A stretch of 64,000 nt of DNA from Herbidospora yilanensis (GTDB lineage Bacteria > Actinomycetota > Actinomycetes > Streptosporangiales > Streptosporangiaceae): the NCBI RefSeq assembly GCF_001570565.1, contig NZ_BBXE01000021.1, positions 1 through 64,000 on the forward strand, in the 5' to 3' direction. The position numbers were made by a program, and so were the translations under genes. Below the pieces are notes generated by a model. It made no database searches, was not told the DNA's origin, and was given only the letters and a program-made list of their open reading frames with translations. Below are positions 51,189-60,385 of this stretch, one piece after another; the first letter of the stretch is position 1, and every line of letters starts with the position of its first letter.

Positions 51189-51674
51189 GTGGACGTCACC
51201 ACCTGGTACCTCGAACAGACCTCCCCCTCCGATCTGCGCCCGGCCCGGCCCCCACGCGACGATGTCGACATCGTCCGGGCCGAGATCCCGTCGGCCGATT
51301 TCCACCGGTTCCTCTACTCGGCCGTGGGCGGCGGCTGGCAGTGGACCGACCGTCGCGACTGGACCGACGAGCAGTGGCTCTCCTGGCTCGGCCTGGGCGT
51401 GGAGACCTGGGTGGCCTACCTCCGTGGCACCCCGGCGGGCTACATCGCCCTGGAACCCCAGGGCGCTTCCGTGGAGATCGCCTATTTCGGGCTGATGCCC
51501 TTCGCGATCGGCAAGGGGCTCGGCGGCCACCTCCTGCACCACGGCACCGCCAAAGCGTGGACGTCGGCCGAACGGGTCTGGGTGCACACCTGTTCACTCG
51601 ACTCCCCGGCGGCCCGCGGGAACTACGAGGCCAGGGGATTCCGCCTGTACAAGACGGAAGTCTCGAAGGTCTGA
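51189..51674 (+). CDS. GNAT family N-acetyltransferase
   Basis: 161 residues. [20 protein letters not shown] (strands 2-4), then [27 protein letters not shown] as the acetyl-CoA loop, and [21 protein letters not shown] near the end. The GKGLGG loop replaces the usual Q/RxxGxG/A. Substrate unknown. It starts 29 bp from the divergent helicase gene. Confidence 0.8.
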   Translation: MDVTTWYLEQTSPSDLRPARPPRDDVDIVRAEIPSADFHRFLYSAVGGGWQWTDRRDWTDEQWLSWLGLGVETWVAYLRGTPAGYIALEPQGASVEIAYFGLMPFAIGKGLGGHLLHHGTAKAWTSAERVWVHTCSLDSPAARGNYEARGFRLYKTEVSKV

Positions 51675-51711
51675 GTCGCGGGTGTCGGCGGGGACCGGCA
51701 AAATGTTCGAC

Positions 51712-54153
51712 ATGGCCCGACGAACCACCAGCCCCCCGCCCGACGAGGACTTCGAGGAGCGGATCGTCGACATCGACGTGTCCGCGGAGATGCGCACCAG
51801 CTTCCTGGAATACGCCTACAGCGTCATCTACCAGCGTGCGCTCCCCGACGCCCGCGACGGGCTCAAGCCCGTGCAGCGCCGCATCCTCTACTCGATGAAC
51901 GAAATGGGGCTGCGCCCCGACCGGGGCCACGTGAAGTCGTCCCGCGTCGTCGGCGAGGTCATGGGCAAGCTCCACCCCCACGGCGACGGCGCGATCTACG
52001 ACGCGCTGGTCCGCCAGGCCCAGCCGTTCTCGATGCGGCTGCCGCTGGTCGACGGCCACGGCAACTTCGGCTCGCCCGACGACCTGCCGGCCGCCATGCG
52101 TTACACCGAGGCCCGCCTGTCCGACGCGGCGATGCTGATGGTGCAGTCGATCGACGAGGACACGGTCGACTTCAAGCCCAACTACGACGGCCAGGAGACC
52201 GAGCCCTCGGTCCTGGGCTCGGCGTTCCCCAACCTGCTGGTCAACGGCTCGACGGGCATCGCGGTCGGCATGGCCACCAACATGGCCCCCCACAACCTGG
52301 TCGAGGTCGTGGCCGCCGCGCGGCACCTGCTGAAGCACCCCGACGCGACGCTCGACGACCTGATGAACTTCATCCCCGGCCCCGACCTGCCCACGGGCGG
52401 CTACGTCAACGGCCTGTCGGGCATCCACGATGCCTACCGGACCGGCCGGGGCACCTTCAAGATGCGGGCCACCGCGACGATCGAGAACGTCACCCCGCGC
52501 CGCAAGGGCCTGGTCATCACCGCGCTCCCCTACAACGTGGGCCCCGAGCGCGTCGTCACCAAGATCAAGGAACTGGTGACGGCCAAGAAGCTGACCGGCA
52601 TCGCCGACCTCAAAGACCTCACCGACCGGCACAAGGGCCTCCAGCTGGTCATCGAGATCAAGAACGGTTTCAACCCCGAGGCGGTGCTCGAGGAGCTCTA
52701 CCGGCTGACGCCGATGGAGGAGACCTTCGGCATCAACAACGTGGCCCTCGTCGACGGCCAGCCGCGCACCCTGGGGCTGCGCGAACTCCTCTCCGTGTAC
52801 GTCGAGCACCGCCTCGACGTCGTCCGCCGCCGGTCCCTCTACCGGCGGCGCAAGCGCGAGGAGCGGCTCCACCTGGTCGAGGGCCTGATCGTCGCCCTGC
52901 TGAACATCGACGAGGTCATCCAGGTCATCCGCACCTCCGACGACTCGGCGGCGGCCCGCGGCGGCCTGATGGAGCGCTTCTCGCTCAGCGAGATCCAGGC
53001 CAACTACATCCTCGACACCCCGCTGCGCCGCCTGACCCGCTACGACAACCTGGAGCTCGACAAGGAGAAGGCGACGCTGACCCGCGAGATCGCCGAGCTC
53101 ACCGAGATCCTCTCCTCCGACCTGAAGCTCCGGAAGGTCGTCTCCGACGAACTGGCCCAGGTCGCCAAGACCTACGGCACCCCCCGCCGCACCCTCCTGC
53201 TCGAGGGCGGCGTGGCCGCGGTCGCGCCGGTGCCCCTGGAGGTCGCCGACGACCCGTGCCTGGTCCTGCTCTCCTCCACCGGCCTGCTCGCCCGCACGGC
53301 CGACGCCTCGCCGCTGCCCGCCGAGGGCGAGCGCACCGTCCACGACGTGCTCGTGTCGGCCGTGCGCTCGACCGTCCGGGGCGAGGTCGGGGTGGTGACC
53401 TCGCTCGGCCGCATGATCCGCGTGAGCGTGGTCGACCTGCCGACCCTGCCGGCCTCGGCGAACCCGCCCTCCCTGGCGGGCGGCCACCCGGTGGCCGAAT
53501 ACGTCTCCCTGGCCGCCGACGAGACCGTGGTGGGCATCGGCTCCCTCGACCCCGACGGCCCCGGCCTGGCCCTCGGCACCGAACAGGGCGTCGTGAAGCG
53601 GGTGGTCCCCGACTACCCGGCCAACCGCGACGAGTTCGAGGTCATCACCCTCCGCGACGGCGACACGGTCGTGGGCGCGGTCGAGCTGACCTCCGAAGAC
53701 CACGACCTGGTGTTCATCACCTCCGACGCCCAGCTCCTGCGCTACTCAGCGACCAACGTCCGGCCCCAGGGCCGCCCGGCGGGCGGCATGGCCGGCATCC
53801 GCGTCGAACCCGGTGCCAGGGTGATCTGGTTCGGCGCGATCGACCCGTCCCGCGAGTCGCGTGTGGTGACCATCGCGGGTTCGTCCACCGCCCTGCCCGG
53901 CACCCAGATCGGCGGCGGCAAGATCTCCGACTACGCCGAGTTCCCCCCGAAGGGCCGCGCGACGGGCGGCGTCCGCGCCCAGCGTTTCCTGAAGGGCGAA
54001 GACGTCCTCCTGCTCGCCTGGGCCGGTCCCGGCCCCGCCAAGGCCGTGTCGTCGGTCGGCAAGCCGGTGCCCCTGCCCGAGGAGATCGGCCGGCGCGACG
54101 GCTCGGGCGTGCGGCTGACCCACACCGTGGCGGCGATCGGCGGCGCCTTGTGA
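51712..54153 (+). CDS. parC: DNA topoisomerase IV subunit A
   Basis: 813 residues. The catalytic Tyr131 is in [10 protein letters not shown]. The QRDR reads [14 protein letters not shown], with Gly93 at the position of Ser83 of E. coli GyrA and Asp97 at Asp87. The tower and exit-gate regions ([20 protein letters not shown] and [20 protein letters not shown] type motifs) follow, then a six-bladed C-terminal domain without the GyrA box, so it is the ParC-type paralogue rather than gyrase. It acts with ParE (57677-59743). ATG 51712 matches the MARR start of relatives; other ATGs at 51703 and GTG 51682 are alternatives. Confidence 0.9.
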   Translation: MARRTTSPPPDEDFEERIVDIDVSAEMRTSFLEYAYSVIYQRALPDARDGLKPVQRRILYSMNEMGLRPDRGHVKSSRVVGEVMGKLHPHGDGAIYDALVRQAQPFSMRLPLVDGHGNFGSPDDLPAAMRYTEARLSDAAMLMVQSIDEDTVDFKPNYDGQETEPSVLGSAFPNLLVNGSTGIAVGMATNMAPHNLVEVVAAARHLLKHPDATLDDLMNFIPGPDLPTGGYVNGLSGIHDAYRTGRGTFKMRATATIENVTPRRKGLVITALPYNVGPERVVTKIKELVTAKKLTGIADLKDLTDRHKGLQLVIEIKNGFNPEAVLEELYRLTPMEETFGINNVALVDGQPRTLGLRELLSVYVEHRLDVVRRRSLYRRRKREERLHLVEGLIVALLNIDEVIQVIRTSDDSAAARGGLMERFSLSEIQANYILDTPLRRLTRYDNLELDKEKATLTREIAELTEILSSDLKLRKVVSDELAQVAKTYGTPRRTLLLEGGVAAVAPVPLEVADDPCLVLLSSTGLLARTADASPLPAEGERTVHDVLVSAVRSTVRGEVGVVTSLGRMIRVSVVDLPTLPASANPPSLAGGHPVAEYVSLAADETVVGIGSLDPDGPGLALGTEQGVVKRVVPDYPANRDEFEVITLRDGDTVVGAVELTSEDHDLVFITSDAQLLRYSATNVRPQGRPAGGMAGIRVEPGARVIWFGAIDPSRESRVVTIAGSSTALPGTQIGGGKISDYAEFPPKGRATGGVRAQRFLKGEDVLLLAWAGPGPAKAVSSVGKPVPLPEEIGRRDGSGVRLTHTVAAIGGAL

Positions 54154-54323
54154 CCGAGATCCTGGAGGCCGCCGACCGCCTGTGCGCGGCCATCCGGGCT
54201 CACGCCGAGGCGCTGACCAGCACGCCCCGCCTGTCCACGGTGGTGGTCCCGGCAGCCGTCGAGGTCGCCTGCCGGGATCGCCGACGCCGGGTGGCTTCGC
54301 GTCAGGACAGCTTGGTCTCGTAG
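54150..54323 (+). CDS. Small hypothetical protein overlapping parC
   Basis: 57 residues from a GTG that overlaps the parC stop (GTGA). It reads [19 protein letters not shown] then [17 protein letters not shown], a helix and a hydrophobic segment with two cysteines, ending over the convergent SRPBCC gene. Coding bias is normal up to about 54290, then weak. It may be a real coupled gene or the truncated start of a lost one. Confidence 0.35.
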   Translation: MTEILEAADRLCAAIRAHAEALTSTPRLSTVVVPAAVEVACRDRRRRVASRQDSLVS

Positions 54324-54793
54324 GCGTCGTGGAGGTCCTGCCAGCCGTGGGCCAGGGCGTCGTCGCCGACGGCGCGGCCCTGCGGGGTGCCCGCCAGGAG
54401 GAGGTCGGCGGTGTCGAGGCAGACGTGCCAGCCGGCCGCGTTGCGGGCCGCCCATTCCGGGCCGGGCATGGTGTGGGAGAGGCGTAGCCGGGTGCCCGAC
54501 TCCGTCGGTTCCAGCTCCCAGCGCAGGAGGTCGCCGCCCCACGTGTATTCGAGCAGGCGGGGGCGGTCGGCCTTGAGGATGGTCTCCTCGGTGCCGGCTC
54601 CGTCCATCACCAGGGTGGCGGCGCCGGGTGTGGCGAGGTCGCGGTCGGGCTCGAAGGGGGCCCACTGCTTGAGCCGGCCCGGTTCGGTCAGCGCGGCCCA
54701 GACCTTCTCGGGCGGGTGGCGGAGGTCGCGGGTGAAGACGAGGGTCCAGCGGCCGTCGTCCGCCGGATGGGCCGTGACGTCTGCGAGTTCCAT
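54302..54793 (-). CDS. SRPBCC (AHSA1-type) family protein
   Basis: 163 residues. The START/Bet v1-like AHSA1 pattern is clear: LVFTRDLRHPPEKVWAALTEPGRLKQWAPF, EETILKADRPRLLEYTWGGDLLRWEL, GTRLRLSHTM, and a C-terminal long helix. These proteins bind hydrophobic ligands. It starts 3 nt after the end of the ArsR gene, its common partner, so the regulator and protein are one operon. Confidence 0.85.
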   Translation of the reverse strand: MELADVTAHPADDGRWTLVFTRDLRHPPEKVWAALTEPGRLKQWAPFEPDRDLATPGAATLVMDGAGTEETILKADRPRLLEYTWGGDLLRWELEPTESGTRLRLSHTMPGPEWAARNAAGWHVCLDTADLLLAGTPQGRAVGDDALAHGWQDLHDAYETKLS

Positions 54794-54796
54794 GGC

Positions 54797-55093
54797 CTAC
54801 TCCTGCCGGTCGAGGTGGGTTTCGAGGGCGTCGAGGCGGTCGTCCCAGAGGCGGCGGTAGGGCGCCAGCCATTCGTCCAGGGCGGCCAGCGGACGCGACT
54901 CGACGCGGTAGATGCGCTGCTGCGCCGCCGTACGCGACGAGACCAGCCCGGCCTCCCGGAGCACCTTGAGGTGCTTGGAGACGGCGGGCTGGCCCATCGA
55001 CAACTCCCGCACGAGCTCTCCGACGCTGCTCTCCGACCGGCGCAACCGGTCGAGTATGCGACGCCGGGCCGGCTCGGCGAGTACGGCGAACAC
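54797..55093 (-). CDS. ArsR family transcriptional regulator
   Basis: 98 residues. FAVLAEPARRRILDRLRRSE, LSMGQPAVSKHLKVLREAGLVSS (recognition helix) and RIYRVESRPLAALDEWL are typical. It lacks the metal-binding Cys motif of ArsR/SmtB sensors, as do the ArsR proteins paired with AHSA1 genes. GTG 55093 has AAGAGG at 6 nt; GTG 55099 and TTG 55135 are less likely, the latter because it would put the operator inside the gene. Confidence 0.8.
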   Translation of the reverse strand: MFAVLAEPARRRILDRLRRSESSVGELVRELSMGQPAVSKHLKVLREAGLVSSRTAAQQRIYRVESRPLAALDEWLAPYRRLWDDRLDALETHLDRQE

Positions 55094-55102
55094 GTCCACC
55101 CT

Positions 55103-55128
55103 CTTATATTCCCCTTCAGGAATATAAG
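55103..55128 (-). promoter_or_regulatory. Perfect 10-bp inverted repeat operator before ArsR
   Basis: CTTATATTCC and GGAATATAAG flank a 6-nt spacer 9 nt upstream of the ArsR start. TTGACG (55135-55130) is a -35 candidate on the same strand, and AATATA/TATAAG within the right arm could be the -10, so the repressor would block its own promoter. The VOC gene stop lies at 55132, so the -35 box is inside the VOC gene end. Confidence 0.65.
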
Positions 55129-55131
55129 ACG

Positions 55132-55494
55132 TCAATCACAGAGGCAGAAAAGGTGGCCGGCCGGGTCGAGGTAGACGACGAAACCCTGCTCGTTCCCCGG
55201 CTGGTGGTGGTGCTTGACGGCCCCGAGGGCGACGACCTTCTCCCCGGCCTCGACCAGGTCGTCGACGACGACGTCGAGGTGGGCCTGCTGCGGATGGTCG
55301 GCCTGCGGCCAGACCGGGGGAACGTAGTTGGGGGCGTGCTGGAACGCCAGCTGCACCGGCCCGCCGTCACCGATGGTGACCCAGTCGGTGTCGTTCTTCA
55401 CGATCTCCCAGCCGAGGAGTTCCGCGTAGAAGCCGGCGAGGGCCTTGGGGTCGGGGCAGTCGTACACGAACGAATGGAGGGTGGCGATGGCCAT
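55132..55494 (-). CDS. VOC family protein
   Basis: 120 residues. ATLHSFVYDCPDPKALAGFYAELLGW, DWVTIGDGGPVQLAFQHAPNYVPP, and a second half AHLDVVVDDLVEAGEKVVAL ending VYLDPAGHLFCLCD. Metal-ligand positions (His in the first strand and His in the second half) are partly present. Likely a binding or small-molecule-modifying protein. GGAG lies 6 nt upstream of ATG 55494. It may be transcribed with the ArsR/SRPBCC pair. Confidence 0.8.
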   Translation of the reverse strand: MAIATLHSFVYDCPDPKALAGFYAELLGWEIVKNDTDWVTIGDGGPVQLAFQHAPNYVPPVWPQADHPQQAHLDVVVDDLVEAGEKVVALGAVKHHHQPGNEQGFVVYLDPAGHLFCLCD

Positions 55495-55720
55495 GGACGT
55501 CTCCTGCTTTCCCAGAACGATGTAACCGGCTAAGAACCTATACCGGTGTCGCCGGATAAGCCAGGCAATTACCCCACCCCGCCGAGGCCCCCGCCTCCCC
55601 GCCCCTAGCCAGACGTCGGCTCGCCAAACCGACACCCTGGCCGCCTCCGCTCCGGACCGGTTCGGCCCCTTCTCCAGGCGGCCCCGACAACGTCTCCCCG
55701 GCCGCCGCGCGCGTGACGTG

Positions 55721-56008
55721 TTACCTCGCCAAGGCCTCCAGGAGCCGCGCCGGGTCGCCGCCCGCCCAGTCGGCCAGCACCTGCGATTCGCGGTCGCCCG
55801 GCTCGAACGCGTCCGGCTTCAGCATCCCGGTCTCACACAGGGCCACGATCAACGGGTCGTCTTCCGGCAGCGTGTCCACATAACAGGCCGCGTCGATGAG
55901 CGCGAGGGCCAGGCGGGCGTTGCGGCCCTCGTCAGACGGCTCCACACGGTCGAGGCGGTGCCGGGCGCGGGCGCGGAGATGGTCGGACAGGGGCGCGGTG
56001 GTGCTCAT
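55721..56008 (-). CDS. Small hypothetical protein
   Basis: 95 residues, soluble and acidic, probably helical: HLRARARHRLDRVEP, ARLALALIDAACYVDTLPEDDPL, VLADWAGGDPARLLEAL. No family is recognised. Coding bias is strong and no gene overlaps it on the other strand. Single gene between convergent and divergent neighbours. Confidence 0.6.
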   Translation of the reverse strand: MSTTAPLSDHLRARARHRLDRVEPSDEGRNARLALALIDAACYVDTLPEDDPLIVALCETGMLKPDAFEPGDRESQVLADWAGGDPARLLEALAR

Positions 56009-56145
56009 GCTCTCGGGTCTCCTCAGACGGTCGGCGACTTTACGTCACGGATAATTACCTAGGGTGACACGAGTTCGGGGGTGCTTCATCGCATTGGTAG
56101 ACCCCGGGAAAGGTCACGAATGCGGTCTGCGGGAACATTCCGTAC

Positions 56146-56664
56146 ATGAACGGTGCCTTCGATGATCTGCTCTCGGCCAACGAGACCTACTCCGCCACGT
56201 TCACGGGTTCCGGCCTGACCGGCACGGCGGCCCGCGGACTGGCCGTCGTCACCTGTATGGACTCCCGTATCGACCCCCTCGGCCTGCTGGGCCTCAAGCC
56301 CGGCGACGCCAAGATCCTCCGCAACGCGGGCGCCCGCGTGACCGACGACGTGCTGCGTACCCTCGTCGTCGCCGTGTTCGTCCTCGGGGTCAACCGGGTC
56401 CTCGTGATGCCGCACACCGACTGCGGCATGACGAAGGTCACCGACGACGACATCCACGACCTGGCCATGGCCCAGGGTGTCGACACCCGGAGCCTCGACT
56501 TCCACACGGTGCCCGACCAGAACGCCGCCCTGCGGCACGACCTCATCCGCATCCGCACCAGCCCGTTCCTCGACGGCGTGGTGTCCGTCGGCGGGGCGAT
56601 CTACGACGTCCGGACCGGCAAGCTGACGCCGATCGAGGAACTCCGCCGGAACGCCGCCGCGTAG
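56146..56664 (+). CDS. Beta-class carbonic anhydrase
   Basis: 172 residues. Zinc ligands Cys37 (in TCMDSR), His90 and Cys93 (PHTDCGM), with Asp39 and Arg41 of the CxDxR dyad, all present. The active-site loop and short length match the smaller beta-CA group. It interconverts CO2 and bicarbonate, supplying bicarbonate for the acyl-CoA carboxylases. Confidence 0.9.
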   Translation: MNGAFDDLLSANETYSATFTGSGLTGTAARGLAVVTCMDSRIDPLGLLGLKPGDAKILRNAGARVTDDVLRTLVVAVFVLGVNRVLVMPHTDCGMTKVTDDDIHDLAMAQGVDTRSLDFHTVPDQNAALRHDLIRIRTSPFLDGVVSVGGAIYDVRTGKLTPIEELRRNAAA

Positions 56665-57417
56665 ATGACCGAGCTCGACCGGATCCTCCGGTTCAAAGAG
56701 GATCACATCCGCTCCCAGGCCGACGACGTCCAGGAGCACCTCTTCGGGTTCGCGGTCCGCAATCGCCGGTACGCCGCCTCGCACCACCACAACAAGGTCG
56801 TGATCACCGGCCCGGCGGACGCACAGGAGATCCTGGCCTTGGCCGACCACGCCCTCGGCGGGTCGGCCCACCGCCTGGTGGAGATCCACCACGAGCCCAC
56901 GGCGCGGGCCGTGACCGGCGCGCTGACCGAGGCCGGCTACGACCACGAGTGCAACCTGCTGATGCTCCACCAGGGCGCCCCACCGCCTCCGGCGCCCGGT
57001 GTGGTCACCGTGACCCTGGCCGACCTCCACGAGCCCGTACGGGCGAGCTGGGCGGCCGAACTGCCCCATCTCAGCCCGGAGGAGCTCGACCAGCTCACCG
57101 AACGCCGCGCCACCCTCCTCCAGGACGGCTACGAGACCACCTTCCTGGCCGTGAAGGACGCGGGGGCCTCCATCGTCTGCCACGGCGACCTCTACATCCA
57201 CCGGCCCTCGGGCATGGCCCAGTTCGAAGACCTGTCGACCCACCCCGACCACCGGCGCCGGGGCCACGCCCGCGCCGTGGTGACGGAGGCGATCCACCGA
57301 GCGGGCGAGCTGACCCTGTTCCTGGAAGCCGACGGGGCCGACTGGCCGAAGGACTTCTACGGCCGCCTGGGCTTCACCCCGGTCGGCCGGACCCACCACT
57401 TCCGCAGAATGCTCTGA
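56665..57417 (+). CDS. GNAT family N-acetyltransferase (long form)
   Basis: 250 residues, ATG directly after the carbonic anhydrase stop. Residues about 1-110 are a GNAT-related domain (FGFAVRNRRYAASHHHNKVVI) without a clear acetyl-CoA loop. Residues about 111-250 contain the second domain with IVCHGDLYIHRPSGMAQFEDLS, THPDHRRRGHARAVVTEAIH as the acetyl-CoA loop and WPKDFYGRLGFTPVGRTHHF. It is therefore a tandem GNAT. The substrate is unknown. Confidence 0.8.
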   Translation: MTELDRILRFKEDHIRSQADDVQEHLFGFAVRNRRYAASHHHNKVVITGPADAQEILALADHALGGSAHRLVEIHHEPTARAVTGALTEAGYDHECNLLMLHQGAPPPPAPGVVTVTLADLHEPVRASWAAELPHLSPEELDQLTERRATLLQDGYETTFLAVKDAGASIVCHGDLYIHRPSGMAQFEDLSTHPDHRRRGHARAVVTEAIHRAGELTLFLEADGADWPKDFYGRLGFTPVGRTHHFRRML

Positions 57418-57420
57418 CCC

Positions 57421-57462
57421 GGGCAGGCCGCCCACCCCGTGGCATCCCCTGAAGGCCTGCCC
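57421..57462 (+). terminator. Hairpin after the GNAT gene
   Basis: GGGCAGGCC and GGCCTGCCC form a 9-bp stem with a 24-nt loop, 3 nt past the stop codon. Confidence 0.4.
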
Positions 57463-57676
57463 TACAGGCGACCACGACGGGTGGGCACGCGACTCACACC
57501 TCTGCTCAAACATCCGCCCACTTCGGCGCAGGCCCGGTCACCTCGGCACGCCTGATCAGCCCGCCGCCGACCAAGCCACCCCGACGCCGGTCTCTTCTTC
57601 GACGCAGGCCCCCTGACATCAGGCAGCGGCCATTCAAAACGAAACCTGGCCGCCGACACAGGCGGCGCCCAATTGG
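57463..57676. other. Short intergenic between convergent genes, with a parE terminator candidate
   Basis: No coding frame. On the minus strand, GCCGCC-TGTGTC-GGCGGC (57666-57649) lies 10 nt past the parE stop and is followed by a T-rich run (GGTTTCGTTTT), a plausible terminator of parE. Confidence 0.5.
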
Positions 57677-59743
57677 TCAGGCGTCGATGTGGTCGCGGTC
57701 GATGTCGGAGGCCGAGCTCACGATGAACTCTCGCCGGGGCGCCACATCGCTGCCCATCAGCAGATCGAAGATGCGCTCACCCTCTTCCACGTCTTCGATC
57801 CGGATCCGCCGCAGCACCCGGTGACGCGGGTCCATGGTCGTCTCCGCCAACTGGTCGGCGTCCATCTCGCCGAGACCCTTGTAGCGCTGGGGCGGTTCCT
57901 TCCACTTCTTGTTCCGCTTGCGCAGCCCGGCCAGCACCTTGTGCAACTCGGCGTCGGAGTAGCAGTAGATGTACTTCTCCTGGCCCCGCCCCGGATTGGT
58001 GAGCTCCACCCGGTGCAGCGGCGGCACGGCCGCGAACACCCGCCCGGCCTCCACCATCGGCCGCATGTAGCGGTGGAACAGGGTCAGCAGCAGGCACCGG
58101 ATGTGGGCCCCGTCGACGTCGGCGTCGGCCATCAGGATGATCTTGCCGTACCGCGCCTGCTCGATGTCGAACGAGCGGCCCGACCCGGCGCCCACGACCT
58201 GGATGATCGCCGCGCACTCGGCGTTCTTCAGCATGTCGCTGACCGACGCCTTCTGCACGTTGAGGATCTTGCCCCGGATGGGCAGCAGCGCCTGGAACTC
58301 CGAGTCGCGGGCCAGTTTGGCGGTGCCCAGCGCCGAGTCGCCCTCGACGATGAACAACTCGCTGCGGTCGACGCCGTCGCTGCGGCAGTCGACCAGCTTC
58401 GCCGGCAGCGCCGAGCTCTCCAGGGCGGTCTTGCGGCGCTGGTTGTCGCGGTGTTCCCGGGCCGCGATGCGGGCCTTGGCCGCCGCGACGATCTTCTCCA
58501 GGACGGCCCTGAGCTGCTGCTTGGCCCCGCGCGGCGGGTTGGTGAAGGTCTCGCGGAGCTCCCGCGAGACGACCGTCGAGACGATGCGGGTCGCCGCGGA
58601 GGTGCCGAGCACCTCCTTGGTCTGGCCCTCGAACTGCGGCTCGGCCACCCGCACGGTCACCACGCCGGTCAGACCTTCGAGGATGTCCTCCTTGGTCACA
58701 CCATCGTCGTTGGCCCTGAGCAGCCGGGACTCACGCAGTAACTCGTTCATGGTCCGGACCAGCGCCCGCTCGAAGCCGAGCACGTGGGTGCCGCCCTTGG
58801 GCGTGGCGATCACGTTGACGAACGACCGCACGGTCGAGTCGTAGCCCTTGCCCCAGCGCACCGCGACGTCGACGACCATCTCGCGCTCGACCTTGGTCGG
58901 CGTCATGTGGCCCTGCTCGTCGAGCACCGGCACGGTCTCGTGGAAGTGGCCCTGGCCCTGCATGCGCAGCACGTCGCAGACGCCCTCGTCGCGGGCCAGG
59001 AACTCGGTGAACTCGCTGATGCCGCCGTCGAACCGGAAGGTCTCCTCGGAGCCCTCCTCAGTGCGGCTGTCGCGCACCGACAACGTCAGGCCGGGCACCA
59101 GGAACGCGGTCTGCCGCAGCCGGACGTGGATCTCGTCGAGCGAGACCTCGGCCTCGGGCAGGAAGATCTGCCGGTCGGCCCAGAACCGCACGCGCGTGCC
59201 GGTGACACGGGAGCCGAGCGGCCCGCCGTCGCGGAGGCCGGACTTCTTCTTGAACTTGGCCGCGGGGCCCGCGCCGTCGAAGATCCCGGGCACGCCGCGC
59301 CGGAAGCTGATCTCGTGGACCCGCCCGTCGCGGTCGACCTCGACGTCGAGCCGGGACGACAGGGCGTTCACCACCGAGGCGCCCACGCCGTGGAGGCCGC
59401 CGGAGGCGCCGTAGGACCCGCCGCCGAACTTCCCGCCCGCGTGGAGCTTGGTGTAGACCAGCTCGACGCCCGCGAGCCCGCTCTTGGGCTCGACGTCGAC
59501 CGGAATGCCGCGGCCGTCGTCACGCACCTCGATCGAACCGTCTGGATGGAGCTCCACCTCGATGAGGGAGCAGTATCCGGCCAGCGCCTCGTCGACACAG
59601 TTGTCGACGATCTCCCACAGGCAGTGCATGAGCCCGCGGCTGTCGGTCGACCCGATGTACATACCTGGGCGCTTGCGGACGGCTTCGAGACCTTCCAGAA
59701 CCGACAGATGACGAGCCGTGTAACCCGTCTCCGCTACCGTCAC
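57677..59743 (-). CDS. parE: DNA topoisomerase IV subunit B
   Basis: 688 residues. GHKL ATPase: WEIVDNCVDEALAG, DDGRGIPVDVEPKSG, GGKFGGGSYGASGGLHGVG. Transducer and TOPRIM: EGDSALGTAK, DADVDGAHIRCLLL with the metal acidic cluster, and PPLHRVELTNPGRGQEKYIY. It lacks the long insert of GyrB and ends with the ParE-type tail. It acts with ParC (51712-54153) in decatenation. GTG 59743 has GGGAG 6 nt upstream; TTG 59761 is an alternative. Confidence 0.9.
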   Translation of the reverse strand: MTVAETGYTARHLSVLEGLEAVRKRPGMYIGSTDSRGLMHCLWEIVDNCVDEALAGYCSLIEVELHPDGSIEVRDDGRGIPVDVEPKSGLAGVELVYTKLHAGGKFGGGSYGASGGLHGVGASVVNALSSRLDVEVDRDGRVHEISFRRGVPGIFDGAGPAAKFKKKSGLRDGGPLGSRVTGTRVRFWADRQIFLPEAEVSLDEIHVRLRQTAFLVPGLTLSVRDSRTEEGSEETFRFDGGISEFTEFLARDEGVCDVLRMQGQGHFHETVPVLDEQGHMTPTKVEREMVVDVAVRWGKGYDSTVRSFVNVIATPKGGTHVLGFERALVRTMNELLRESRLLRANDDGVTKEDILEGLTGVVTVRVAEPQFEGQTKEVLGTSAATRIVSTVVSRELRETFTNPPRGAKQQLRAVLEKIVAAAKARIAAREHRDNQRRKTALESSALPAKLVDCRSDGVDRSELFIVEGDSALGTAKLARDSEFQALLPIRGKILNVQKASVSDMLKNAECAAIIQVVGAGSGRSFDIEQARYGKIILMADADVDGAHIRCLLLTLFHRYMRPMVEAGRVFAAVPPLHRVELTNPGRGQEKYIYCYSDAELHKVLAGLRKRNKKWKEPPQRYKGLGEMDADQLAETTMDPRHRVLRRIRIEDVEEGERIFDLLMGSDVAPRREFIVSSASDIDRDHIDA

Positions 59744-59991
59744 TCCAGCTCCCACGCTCAACAGTCGAACACGCGTACGCAGCTTAGCGCTAGGCGTGGT
59801 TTTACGCCTACCAGCTTGCCAGTTGTCGAGGGCTTCTCGTTACCTGCGGTGTGATCCACGTCACCTTTCGGAACATTCCGCTCTCGGCGTAGTCAGGAGG
59901 TGATTGGGAACGCCCTCATCCGGTTAGATGTTGTCCCAAGTGACTGTGACGCCAACATCCCCGGTCAACGGGGTGACCCGAAAGGCGATAC

Positions 59992-60222
59992 GTGACTGGA
60001 GCTCTCGCCCCCACCAAGCCGCTGACCGCCCTAGACCGCTGCGACCGATGCGGCGCTCAGGCCTACATTCGCGCGACTCTTCCGGTAGGCGCCGAACTCC
60101 TGTTCTGCGCACACCACGGCCGACAGCACGTGGCCGCATTGCGCGACAAGGGCGCTGAGATCCAGGACGAGTCGGCCCGACTCAGTTCAACCCCCGCCTC
60201 CGCCGCTCCCGACGAGCGGTGA
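59992..60222 (+). CDS. DUF7455 family protein
   Basis: 76 residues. A zinc-ribbon-like core: DRCDRCGAQAYIRATLPVGAE, FCAHHGRQH, matching CxxC and CxxH. These short proteins are encoded near the principal sigma factor and ParE in many actinomycetes. Function is unknown. GTG 59992 starts after GCGATAC. A strong terminator follows. Confidence 0.75.
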   Translation: MTGALAPTKPLTALDRCDRCGAQAYIRATLPVGAELLFCAHHGRQHVAALRDKGAEIQDESARLSSTPASAAPDER

Positions 60223-60241
60223 TCCGGCGGCCGAAATCGAC

Positions 60242-60286
60242 GACGACGGCGTGACCAGGCTCTCCCTGGTCACGCCGTCGTCTTTT
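60242..60286 (+). terminator. Strong intrinsic terminator
   Basis: GACGACGGCGTGACCAGG and CCTGGTCACGCCGTCGTC make a perfect 18-bp stem with a 5-nt loop (CTCTC), followed by TTTT (60283-60286). It ends the DUF7455 transcript. Confidence 0.9.
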
Positions 60287-60373
60287 CCGTCACGGCTCCG
60301 CCCACCCCGAGAACCGTCGGCCTGAGAGCAGATGTTCCCCGGCACCGCGTGCCACTGGCCTGGGGTTTCGCCC

Positions 60374-60379
60374 TAGGCT
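60374..60379 (+). promoter_or_regulatory. -10 box TAGGCT before YaaA
   Basis: TAGGCT ends 6 nt before GTG 60386; no ribosome site lies between, so the transcript is probably leaderless. Confidence 0.45.
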
Positions 60380-60385
60380 AGGCGC

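Noticed and set aside
51196-53703. 835-codon minus-strand frame across the GNAT gene and parC
   Set aside because: Shadow frame; parC on the plus strand has all topoisomerase motifs.
54302-55494. Toxin-antitoxin reading of the SRPBCC/ArsR pair
   Set aside because: AHSA1-type proteins with an ArsR partner are common ligand-binding/regulator pairs; nothing indicates toxicity.
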